From contig JAVGWX010000011.1 of assembly GCA_036924085.1 (NCBI GenBank), positions 33,850,386-33,914,385 on the forward strand: a stretch of 64,000 nt of DNA. The letters are read 5' to 3'. Source of the stretch: Ariolimax columbianus. Taxonomy: Eukaryota; Mollusca; Gastropoda; Stylommatophora; Arionidae. Numbering within the stretch: position 1 is the first letter of the stretch; each line of letters starts with the position of its first letter. Positions 55,820 through 64,000 of the stretch are shown here, in pieces. Under the pieces are notes generated by a model. The model saw only the letters and a program-made list of their open reading frames with translations, was not told the origin of the DNA and did no database searches. The translations under genes and the position numbers were made by a program.

Positions 55820-56888
55820 GCTCACATCAGGGTCAGCACTGTGATGGGAGGCTACAATATGGTTGAGACCTGGGGCTATCGTCTCAGCCCGACCCGGTCG
55901 AGCCGCAGAAAGAGGTCTCTGCCGTCCGGAGATCAAAGCGAGCGGGAAGCTGCTCGATAATCACCCTATACGGCGACGAGGCGTGAAACCACTAATAGAA
56001 GACTAAGTTCTCGGTCGGGGTGTCGTAAGCAGTAGATCAGCTACCTCACTGCGAACTGCTGAGACTCAACCCTTGACCATGAGATATGTCCGCACACCAG
56101 GCAAACAACATCTCTGTGAAATGACCAGGCTTGTCCTCTGGTCAAATGCACTCCTTCGAGAGGAATCGCAGGTCGCTGACATTTGGTCCACGTGCTTGGC
56201 TGATAAGCCAATGGTGCGAAGCTACCATCTGAGGGACTACGGCAGAACGCCTATAAGCCAGAATCCCGCCCTAAATCTCAGCACCGCTGTGATCGGAGGC
56301 TACGACATGGCTGGGACCTGGGGCTCGCGTCTCAGTCAGGCCCGGTCGAGCCGCAGAAATGCACCTGGTTAAATGCACTCCTGCCTTGCTCTTTACCTCT
56401 GTCTGCTATCAGTCATCCCAATGGACGCAGAAGAGATGCAGTCCAGCGGACATTGCACCCCCTGCCCTATTGTGACAACCTCCCAGGTGGCGGGGAATGC
56501 TAGGCATGCCATCACTGCAGGTGAGCCAAGAAAATAAAGGGAGCAAAGAGATACCTCACTCACATGCATATGCTACGTTTCTGGCAGGAAGTGACGATCC
56601 TGAGACACAGTCACACGGGACTGCCTCTCTTTCGGGATAGTACAAACTAATACATAGTCCATCATATCATATCATTGCCGAACCCTATAGACACAAGTGG
56701 GGAAGACTCGATAGTCCTGCAAGACAACTTCCCTAAGAGAGACAACTCTGACCAAAAACAACTGCTGTCTTGCAGATAGGCTGGGAACAGCCAAAGGCTA
56801 AGGAGGGCATCTCTACAGAAACGCCTGTTTAAATCGGATGCACTGAGCCACAGGCTTAACAAAATAATAATGAAGAAGAAGAAGAAGA
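55820..56888 (+). mobile_element. 28S rRNA-headed element with GAA tail
   Basis: Order: 28S 3' end to its terminus ATGAGATATGTCCGC (55830-56092); about 60 bp of leader; a second 28S fragment (TCGAGAGGAATCGCAGGTCG to GGTCGAGCCGCAGAAA, 56156-56360); then leader sequence shared with 33265-33775; then AACAAAATAATAATGAAG and (GAA)n to 56888. The second 28S piece is bounded by the word AAATGCAC, suggesting a microhomology jump. No ORF. It lies in the NADSYN1 intron between exons c and d. Confidence 0.8.
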
Positions 56889-58100
56889 AACTCAGAATAA
56901 GTTCAAAAGGGATGGTTTCTTTCTACTACAGTAATTTGAATCTTAAAATATGTAGGTAGGTTTTTTTGTGTCTAGTCCCCCGCTAATAACTGAGTAACAG
57001 CCCAGGTGTTCGGACAGGGGAAGAAAATGGATGTCCAGGTATGAACGTTCCACCGTCAGACCCAATGGTGTCAACAGTTTACTTCAATAGCACTTCCGAC
57101 AAGAAGAAATATCACACCTTCTGGACACGTCGTCTCCGCCCAGATGAAACCTGTTCCTCAGTAAAGACTGAGCAATGCCAATATGTCAACTTCAAAGAAT
57201 ACTGAGACCGGAATAGAATTTTACACTGTGACGTCTACCCATGCTCAGCCCGTCAACATGTTTGTGAGACGGGCTGAAAGGAGCTACCTGCTCAGTAACA
57301 ACCAAGCCAATGGGCAAACAAGATGCGCCAATCAAAACCAGAGAACTAGTTGTGGACAGAACTATACTGAGATGTGACTTGGAAAGAGAGCTTGCTGAGG
57401 ACATGGACAATTCAGATATTTTCATTTGGAGAGAGAGGTTGAGATTTTCACTTGCAAAGAGAGCTAGCTTAGGAATTAGACAATTCAGCTATTTTTGCCC
57501 GGAGAAAGAGGTTAGTTTAGATATTTCACTCGGACAGTGAAAGCTCGTTGGGGACTAAGAAGCTATTTTTATGACGGAGAGAGAGCTAGTTGTGGATCTA
57601 TTAGACAATTCAAAGATTTTCACTTGGAGAGAGAGGACCAGTCTCATAAATCGTTTTTGCATAAATCAGATACTTGGAGCATTGTATAATTGTTTAGAAT
57701 TGGCAGAAGAAGAGAAATATTCAAGACACTTGCTGAATGTTTCAGCATCCAAGTTACTCATCTCAGCATGTCAGATACTTCTTGCATTATTGTCTAGTTC
57801 AGGAACAGTCACAGCTTAGATGGGAGAGCGATAGACAGATAGAGTAGAAGTGATAAGAATCCTGATTCAATTGACCAAATGGTAGAACCTTGGAAAAAAG
57901 TAGTGTGAGGATTTCCATCAGTGTTTATCAATGTAAATCTCAATAGAAGAAAACAGTAGCTTAAAATAGAAAATGAAGGTAATTTATAGTACAAAACAGC
58001 TACTTATTTATGTGTGTGTGTAAATTCTAATTTATGCCAATAAACATATTTTATGAAAAGCATGAGGTTATGGTTATTAGTGTAACAAGAATTGTGTTAG
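56889..58100. other. Unrecognised, with weak internal repetition
   Basis: 57370-57640 carries a loose repeat of GAGAGAGCTNGCTNNGGA...ATTCAGATATTTTCACTTGG type. Open frames at 57183-57377 and 57310-57540 show no known motif. Confidence 0.4.
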
Positions 58101-58107
58101 TTGTATT

Positions 58108-58320
58108 AACCCTTTACAGCTTGCAGGTGTCGAACTTGCCCCTGAAAGCCTAAAAATGGTTGTCTATTACGACCAAAATGTACCTCTGAAACATGCGTTT
58201 GTTTCGTGATTTAGTTAGCTGAATTTCATTTTTTTTTATGACTCTACATGATGGTTGCGCCTGACCATTGATGTTTAACTGTACAATTATTTCCAGTGTG
58301 TCTACTTAAATGCATGTTAT
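58108..58320. repeat. Dispersed repeat Z, copy split by a SINE
   Basis: Preceded by TTAA and starting CCCTTTACAGC; shares CTACATGATGG, TGTTTAACTGTA and GTGTCTACTT-type words with 23795-24040. Interrupted by the SINE at 58321; the Z sequence resumes near 58580 with ATCTTTGAAAGTCAA. Confidence 0.55.
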
Positions 58321-58566
58321 AAGGGGACGGCGTGGCCTAGTGGTTAAGTGGCACGGTTCACAATCCAAAGTTGCTGGGTTTGATCCCATCACAGCACCTG
58401 CCGTTACCCCGGGGAAGCAGCCCTTAGAAAATGCAGGAGGAAGCAGACCCTTACATAAAATGCATGCTGAAGTCCGATGCACTGGGCCGACAGGCGCAAA
58501 ATAAAAACCACAGTGCAATGCACACCGCCTTGGGGAATAGAGAGATAAGGCGAAAGAAAAAAAAAA
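58321..58566 (+). mobile_element. tRNA-derived SINE, family 1 copy 2 (near full length)
   Basis: Head GGACGGCGTGGCCTAGTGGT (A-box TGGCCTAGTGGTTAAG) and GGTTTGATCCC (B-box), body CCGTTACCCCGGGGAAG, CCTTACATAAAATGCATGCT and GATGCACTGGGCCGACAGGC, tail poly-A. Flanking AAATGCATGTTAT (58308-58320) and AAATGTGTGTTAT (58567-58579) look like a 13-bp target duplication with two changes. About 160 bp from the exon c donor. Confidence 0.87.
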
Positions 58567-58729
58567 AAATGTGTGTTATGATCTTTGAAAGTCAACCCAT
58601 TAAGGATTCAAATAGATCTTGTGGTGAAGAATTGTGTGTACTTTTTCACATAATTCAAATGGTCCCAGTGACCAGGACTCTAGAATAAATATTATTTGTG
58701 TGTGCACTTGATAACATATTATATCAAAC

Positions 58730-58836
58730 CTTTCATCCACATTGGCTGAGCCTAACACCAGCAAACCACCTGACTTGCCCCTTGCCCATAAGCTCAACTG
58801 AGCAAAGAGATAAGCCAGCACCATTCTCACACGAGC
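58730..58836 (-). CDS. NADSYN1: NADSYN1 exon c
   Basis: 107 bp, acceptor GTATGTCCTCAG, donor GTTTGATAT (a weaker donor than most). Reads [20 protein letters not shown] then [13 protein letters not shown], ending with AG of a split Ser codon. The LGSANVDES motif lies in the nucleotide-binding core of the synthetase domain. Confidence 0.96.
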
Positions 58837-59064
58837 CTGAGGACATACCAAAAATATAAACAAATGAAGCCAAAGGTTGACATTGTTAAATGAGAAATAT
58901 TGAGCACTTGGTTAAACATGTTAACTGGCAATATTGATGTGCTCCATGAGGTGAGTGATCTCAAACTCTTTAACTGAGATGATTCTGTAGCATTTTGTTT
59001 TACTTGATTTAGTTGCAAATTCCTTGTACAACTCTCCTCAATCACTTTTTTCAACATGATAGTG

Positions 59065-59370
59065 ATGGTCATCCATCACATGTGATCAAGACCACTCTCT
59101 TTATTCAGCCATGTGGACAGTCTTTTCTCTTGCTGTGTCCGCTGAAATGGGTGACTTGAGCTGTGATTTGGATTAAGTGAGGAAGAAACTGCACCTTTTG
59201 TCAACCTCACTCTCTGGTCCTGAGCTACTCTTGGCCAGTGGCAAGATTTTATCGAGACTGGAGATAGCACAGGATGTACATTTTTCCTCAGGGTTTACTC
59301 ACGAAGCCTTTCCTGTAAACAGGTATCCCGTAAGGCAGTGAAGAGGGGATGACATCAATCATTGTGTGTC
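59065..59370 (+). repeat. Dispersed repeat W, copy 2
   Basis: See the copy at 49030-49350; same orientation and length, in the intron between exons b and c. Confidence 0.8.
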
Positions 59371-59582
59371 ATGCCTTTCCAATAACCGCAAGAGATCGTA
59401 GGGACATCACTCAGCGCGTGAATGAGTTGAGCATATCTTCCGGGCTGTGTTCTAGTCCATTATAGTCGTGTCTAAATTTCACATACCAAAACCAACACTG
59501 TTTGCAGTTATGACGAAGGGCACCAATCTCGTGAAGTTCAGCTGTGTGAATTAGCTCTCAAACTAAAGTCAACCCCAGGGCT

Positions 59583-60395
59583 GACTAATTCCACAGCAAG
59601 CAGGCTTTAGACAGCACAGATCCACTGACGATCAGGTCATCCTCATAGTCCAGGAAATAGAAGATGCCTACCAGCAGAAAAAACATACAGTAGCGGTTTG
59701 GGTGAACCTAGAAAAGGCATTTGACAAAGTCTGGACAGAGGGACTTAGAGTCAAGCTACGAAGAAGTGACGTTTGTGGGAAAATGTACAAATGGATAAGT
59801 CACTACCTCAAAAACAGAACGGCCAGAGTTCAAGTACAAGGACAGATGAGCAAAAAGGTGACACTTGAGCAGGGAGTACCCCAAGGGGGAGTACTGTCAC
59901 CCACACTCTTCCTGGTGTATACAAATAATATAACAGAGAATATACCAAGAAGAGTCCATAGCTCAATGTTTGCAGACGATCTGGCTATGTGGACCTCTGA
60001 AAAGAATCTCACCATAGCAAGAAATCGGATGCAGCAGGCCCTAACATCGCTGGAAGAGTGGGCGAACTCATGGCTGGTCAAAATAAACGAGGAAAAAACG
60101 ACATGTACAATATTCTCGCTATCAAACAAACCCCAAAACACCAAATTAAGTCTCAATGGCAAATACCTGCAGCCAAACGACAACCCAAACTACCTGCGAG
60201 TCACATTTGATCGGCGCATGACATGGAAAAGTCAGATCGAGAGAAACCGAATGAGAGCCAGAGAAAGAATGGCAATCATGAGGAAACTTGCTGGCACAAG
60301 CTGGGGAGCAGACGAAAGTATACTAAAGAAACTGTACACTGGAAGAGTGAGACCAGTTCTCGAGTATGGCATTGCGGCATGGACAACAGCAGCAT
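59583..60395 (+). pseudogene. I/Nimb LINE copy 5: RT fragment truncated at both ends
   Basis: Starts ACTAATTCCACAGCAAGCAG (QAGFRQHRSTDDQ) and is open from 59702: NLEKAFDKVWTEGL, EQGVPQGGVLSPTLFLVYTN, SMFADDLAMWTSEKN, then RT thumb to YGIAAWTTAA at 60390. It stops abruptly at CAACAGCAG, where CR1-like sequence begins. No GAA tail or RNase H, so the 3' part was removed or replaced. Confidence 0.93.
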
Positions 60396-60556
60396 TTTAA
60401 ATGCATTGCCAGGGGAGGTAGTGGAGGCAGGGACAGTTAATGCATTTACGAATAAATTGGATGTGCATAGCTTTTAGAGCAAGGTGATGTAAATGAAACT
60501 GGTTGTATACAAACTCTGCAGAGTCTTCTAAACCAGTATAAAGACGTTAAGTTATA
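60396..60556 (+). mobile_element. CR1-like LINE 3' end fused to Nimb copy 5
   Basis: AATGCATTGCCAGGGGAGGT, GATGTGCATAGCTTTTAGAG and AACTCTGCAGAGTCTTCTAA through AGACGTTAAGTTA match the 3' end family at 18615, 43140 and 63613. Confidence 0.87.
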
Positions 60557-60885
60557 AGGGATGAGTCATTATAGTGACATAGGGTTGTTGTTTTTTTTAT
60601 AGTGACATAAGGGATGAGTTATTATAGTGACATAACAGAGAATGAGTTGTTATAGTGACATAAGAAGTTTTTACTGTGACATAACAAGTAATGAGTTATG
60701 TTAGTGAAACTGATATTCAAAACCTTAAATGTGTGAATGCATGTGATAGAAAGAGAGACAGAGAGAGTGATACAAAGTGAGAGATGAACAAAATAAGAGC
60801 TATTGGGACAAAATATGAGATAGAGGGACAAAAAACAGAGATAGAGAGAAAATGAGATACAGAGAGATTGAGATTTGTGAGGGAG

Positions 60886-60890
<5 letters not shown>

Positions 60891-60942
<52 letters not shown>

Positions 60943-60949
60943 GAGAGAC
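60891..60949. repeat. (GA)n microsatellite
   Basis: About 29 uninterrupted or near-uninterrupted GA dinucleotides, 20 bp beyond the exon b donor. The NADSYN1 transcript carries it as (CU)n. Confidence 0.97.
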
Positions 60950-60969
60950 ACAACAAACTAGCACAATAC

Positions 60970-61105
60970 CTGAACATTCTGCATGGCAAGGTTCTCTCTC
61001 AAGCTTCCACCATGAGCCCGGAATTTTGGTGCAACATTAAATGCCAATGAGAAGATTTTGATAAGTGCATCCACTGCAATGTCTATGGATATCCCAATGT
61101 GATAA
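60970..61105 (-). CDS. NADSYN1: NADSYN1 exon b
   Basis: 136 bp, acceptor CTTTGCAG, donor GTATTGTGC. The first base completes the Ser codon begun in exon a. Reads [20 protein letters not shown] and [18 protein letters not shown]. The GGSxxENLAxQNVQAR segment is one of the strongest family signatures. The intron before it holds a 29-bp tandem repeat and two LINE relics. Just downstream of the donor the intron carries a (GA)n tract, which is CT-rich in the transcript. Confidence 0.96.
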
Positions 61106-61269
61106 CTGCAAAGTAAATGTGTTCATTAACCTGGGACAGTTTGTTTCATGTGGATGTTCACCAGTAAATTCAGTTGTAGAAATGTACCAATCTCCTTCTT
61201 CATGTTCACCAAGTTTCTTTTATTTCGTCTACACATGGAAGTTCTCTGATTGATTGACATCCTGTCAGT

Positions 61270-61905
61270 CTCGAGAGACAATGGACCACGCTAGAGAGGA
61301 GTCTTAGTCAGTTGTTGCCCTTGCTTTCGCTGCACACGTTTGGAGTCTGCATCTTGGTTTCACCTGCCTGCAGGTCAGCACACAAAACCTGCCTCCAGCC
61401 AGGTCTGTCTTTGGCAAGTTCCTCTCAGTTGCAGGTGTTCATATCCAACACCTTTAGGTCACACTTGCAAACATCTTTGTATCGGAGGAAGGGTTTACTT
61501 TTGCCACAGTTGTTTTGGAATTTGCCCATCCTCCATTCTGCACACGTGACCAAGCCTCCGCTGGTGGAGGATCGTAACTAAACTGGAAATATTTACACGG
61601 CCCAACACGTCACTGTTTGTTACTCTTGTCACCCCATGAAATTTCAAGTATGCGCCTCAAGCATCGCATATGAAAAGCATTTAGGCTTTTTTTCTGTGAA
61701 GCATACAGGGTCCACGTTTCACTGGCATACAGCAGGGTACCAAGCACACAGGATCTGTATACAGCAACCTTTGTGAAGATGGTCAGCATGTTGTTATTCC
61801 ACACTCTCTGTGAGAGCCTGGCAAGTGCTGCTGAGGCCATTCCTAATACATAAAATCCAGTTCTTTGGATAAAGGATGTTGTGATGGAGTTTTTCAATGC
61901 TTCCA
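61270..61905 (-). pseudogene. LINE C-terminal relic, RTE-like
   Basis: Minus-strand frame reads MASAALARLSQRVWNN, VAVYRSCVLGTLLYASETWT, LNAFHMRCLRRILEISWGDK. The downstream part, through frameshifts, gives a cysteine- and Thr-rich remnant of the usual ...RAGIPS...RRLRWLGHVxRM region. Decayed. Confidence 0.8.
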
Positions 61906-61939
61906 AACAACCTTGTATGGAGGTTCATCTACATGATCC

Positions 61940-62320
61940 CGTGCTCAGTACGCAATTGGCAAGGCATATAACAGGATATGCTCGGCTGTCTGTGCTGCTT
62001 GCCAGCACAAACACATGGATGGTGAAGCCAATTTTTTCTGGTATAAGTGGCCATTCAATCTGTTATATCCTGTTCTCATGCAAAAGAGAATTATTTGTTC
62101 TGCTCGATTAAGGCAGTGATAGTTGTCTCTCATTTGGGCAACTTTTCAAATGGCTTGAATAAGGTTCTTCTTTTCTTGGAAGGTGATGATTGGTTTTTTT
62201 GGTTCTCGTGTTGATCCTGACTTGTGCCTCCTGGTGCGCCACAGTGTGATGGTATCCACTGTAGCACTATCCTTCTGTTGGCTTGGCTTTTGGTTCACCG
62301 AAGGCTTTTTTAAGCTCTAA
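61940..62320 (-). pseudogene. I-group LINE relic: C-terminal knuckle region
   Basis: Minus-strand frame reads CLNRAEQIILFCMRTGYNRL then HLYQKKLASPSMCLCWQAAQ and TAEHILLYALP. It parallels NRREQVVVFRLRTGHNRLRY and the CPCGTGKMTAEHLLQNC knuckle of the Nimb copies but is clearly a distinct family. Upstream part degraded. Confidence 0.75.
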
Positions 62321-62815
62321 TAGTTGATCATTCCTGAAGACTTGTAAAGTTGACATTGCATATGTAAAGAATACAGCATGCTGACATTGCCTTGTTTTGG
62401 TAACCATTTCATGATTAGTGGCTGTACTTCAGCTGATTAGTTTAAACAGAATTTTCCAGTGGATGAACTCGTGGCCAATTAATTGATCCCTCCATATACC
62501 AGTTACAATTAGTTCTCCTTTCAGCTACATGTGAAGCATGGGGCAACTGTTGCAGTAGTCTCTTACAGGCTCAATGGGGAAAATGATAGCTATTGTAGTG
62601 GAGCATTCTATAGCAATTTGTTTTACATGATGAGGTTGCTAGTCCAATGCACAGCCCTCTTTGGGTACCTTTTGCACCATGCTAAGAAGGTTACAGTTGT
62701 CTTTCTTCTTTTTAAAATGTAAATGTAAAAAAAACATTTGTGCATGTGACTAGCAACTTCATTACATAAAGCCATTGATATTGAAACCATTTCAGCAAGT
62801 GTTTGGATACAGGAT
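62321..62815. other. No recognised gene
   Basis: NADSYN1 intron between exons a and b; no signal recognised. Confidence 0.5.
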
Positions 62816-62829
62816 TCCGGTAAAGGGGC

Positions 62830-63075
62830 CATATGTGGTGGTAGCTCTGTAAGGGGGCCAGCTGTAGTGATGACCCTGTAAGGGGGCCAGCTGTGGTGGT
62901 AGCCCCTGCAAGGAGGCCAGCTGTGGTGGTAGCTCTGTAAGGAGGCCAGCTGTGGTGGTAGCTCTGTAAGGGGGCCAGCTGTGGTGGTAGCTCTGTAAGG
63001 GGGCCAGCTGTGGTGGTAGCTCTGTAAGGAGGCCAGATGTGGTGGTAGCTCTGTAAGAAGGCCAGCTGTAATGGT
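62830..63075. repeat. 29-bp tandem repeat, about eight units
   Basis: Units of GCCAGCTGTGGTGGTAGCTC then TGTAAGGGG with minor variants, about 95 bp from the exon a donor. Open on the minus strand but with no coding evidence. Confidence 0.93.
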
Positions 63076-63168
63076 GGTCCAATACTTCACATTAAACAAA
63101 AAGGTGAAAGAAGAAATATACAAAAAGCAGACTAAATATTGTATAAGGGTAAATAAGCTATGTTTTAC

Positions 63169-63337
63169 CTGCCAATTTGTCCTGCCAGCTCGTCTGCATA
63201 ACCCCTGGTCTCTGATGAACTGTTCTCTGATCCCATATAGCAAGTCATGAAAATTTGATTGGCAAGTTTGTATGGGTCCACAGGCATGTAATCTGATTGT
63301 CCTGTAATTCGCTGAATCTCAGAAATGACAGATTTGT
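63169..63337 (-). CDS. NADSYN1: NADSYN1 exon a: start of the visible synthetase region
   Basis: Acceptor TTTTATTTGACAG, donor GTAAAACAT. 169 bp: it begins with two bases of a split codon and ends with AG of the next. Reads KSVISEIQRITGQSDYMPVD then KLANQIFMTCYMGSENSSSE and ADELAGQIG. The FxTCYMxSxNSSxET stretch is characteristic of animal NAD+ synthetase, in the segment following the ATP-binding P-loop. Upstream exons are outside the window. Confidence 0.95.
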
Positions 63338-63612
63338 CTGTCAAATAAAAAGTATTAGCCATCTTAGAAAACAATACAACAGGTGCGATTTTTTCCCTTC
63401 GTTGTTTGTTGTAAAGGTAAGGTATGTTGTATCATATTTGAATAAAATCTCTCTGCTCTAAGCTGCAACATCCGAGACTCCTCTAGCGAAGCACTTACCA
63501 CACACTGGACTTCTGAGGCCCAAGATAGAATCCGCTGGAGACGAAGTTGGGACCCGCAGCTTCGCTGAGCAACGGGTCAAGATCAAGATCTCTATCTATT
63601 AGGAAATATTTT

Positions 63613-63795
63613 TTTTTAGCCAGAGAGTGGTGAATGCACTGCCCCAGAAAGTAGTGGGGGCAAGGATAATTAATGCATTGAAGAATAGATTAGATGCACA
63701 TAGCTTTTAGAGCTAGGAAATGTAAATGAAACTGGTTGTATACAGACTCTGCTGAGTCTTCTAAACCATTATAAAGACGTTAAGTTAATTATATC
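63613..63795 (+). mobile_element. CR1-like LINE 3' end
   Basis: AGAGAGTGGTGAATGCACTG, AATAGATTAGATGCACATAG and GTATACAGACTCTGCTGAGT through AAAGACGTTAAGTTAA. Last ~180 bp of the family only. Confidence 0.85.
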
Positions 63796-64000
63796 CCTTT
63801 TTGCCAAGCATTTTATTTTGGATAATTCTCTCTAGCCTTCGATGGCTGTTGTCACCACTACCTGCAAGGCAGAAGGTGGTTTTAAGTCACAGTCTTATTT
63901 ATCCTGGACAAATGACTACCTATGGCTTACGAGCTTCAGCTAACCCAGTTCATTCTGGTTCGAGGGCACCAAAGACTGGTATCCTACCTGTCTTCTATCA
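63796..64000. other. No recognised gene at the right edge
   Basis: No exon or repeat recognised in the last 200 bp. Further NADSYN1 exons should lie beyond. Confidence 0.5.

Larger units (their letters stand above)
29583..63337 (-). other. NADSYN1: NADSYN1 gene span (partial, nine exons)
   Basis: Glutamine-dependent NAD+ synthetase, which turns nicotinic acid adenine dinucleotide into NAD+ using ATP and ammonia released from glutamine by its N-terminal nitrilase domain. The window holds the exons for the second half of the synthetase domain and the C-terminus; the glutaminase domain and the first P-loop (SGGxDS) exons are off the right edge. All eight exon joins keep the reading frame and all use GT-AG. 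Introns are 2-10 kb and packed with transposons, about 34 kb for roughly 470 codons. Conservation with the human protein runs through the exon at 43795. Confidence 0.95.

Noticed and set aside
55733..56372. Plus-strand ORFs of 75 and 99 codons
   Set aside because: They lie in 28S rRNA-derived sequence and in its antisense-like repeats; chance open frames.
57183..57540. Possible retroviral or LTR-element gag
   Set aside because: Charged peptides without zinc knuckle, protease or LTRs; nothing to support it.
58326..58392. Functional tRNA gene
   Set aside because: tRNA-like head of a SINE with a second copy at 10456; no proper acceptor stem or terminator.
60622..60989. Leu/Ser-rich minus-strand ORFs
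   Set aside because: Produced by the (GA)n tract and GA-rich flanks.

Overview
This is a eukaryotic nuclear window, most likely from a mollusc and probably a gastropod. The evidence is GT-AG introns, a spiralian-looking small-subunit rRNA fragment, RNase H-bearing LINEs of the I/Nimb type (a group known from snails), tRNA-derived SINEs, mariner/Tc1/piggyBac relics and several kilobase-scale minisatellites. No prokaryotic gene organisation is present. The species call is inference; no search was possible.

Two host genes can be supported. On the minus strand, nine phase-compatible exons between 63337 and 29583 encode the C-terminal half of glutamine-dependent NAD+ synthetase (NADSYN1), the last enzyme of NAD+ biosynthesis. 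The 5' exons lie beyond the right edge. The last two exons add a serine/glutamine-rich tail of about 154 residues after the point where the human protein ends. On the plus strand, one terminal exon (9672-10181) of an unidentified Arg/Ser/Lys-rich, probably nuclear, protein ends at a stop codon and AATAAA. The two genes converge.

Layout. 1-6286: a 27/28-bp minisatellite with a 5'-truncated I/Nimb LINE inserted in it. 7200-9540: a Tc1 relic and a TTAA-flanked piggyBac-like element carrying a nested LINE fragment. 9672-10190: the RS/K-rich exon. 10.4-24.4 kb: SINE, mariner, LINE relics, two CR1-like LINE 3' ends, a minus-strand Nimb copy and several tandem repeats. 25.0-29.55 kb: a 50-bp minisatellite ending 32 bp beyond the NADSYN1 stop. 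29.6-63.3 kb: NADSYN1, whose introns hold SINEs, a chimeric pre-rRNA (5' ETS, 18S, then 28S 3' end) joined to a Nimb LINE that is itself split by an RTE-like LINE, two head-to-head LINE relics, a TTAA-flanked piggyBac-like element, a foldback element family with tandem-repeat cores, and a second 28S-headed element ending in a GAA tail like the Nimb LINEs.

The most unusual content is the pair of rRNA-headed elements. Both join the 28S rRNA 3' end to the same roughly 600-700 bp downstream sequence. One continues into Nimb coding sequence and the other ends in (GAA)n. This suggests a retroelement lineage with an rRNA-derived head, or repeated template switching from LINE RNA onto rRNA. Second is the near-identity between the 28-bp minisatellite unit and the terminal repeat of the TTAA-flanked element.
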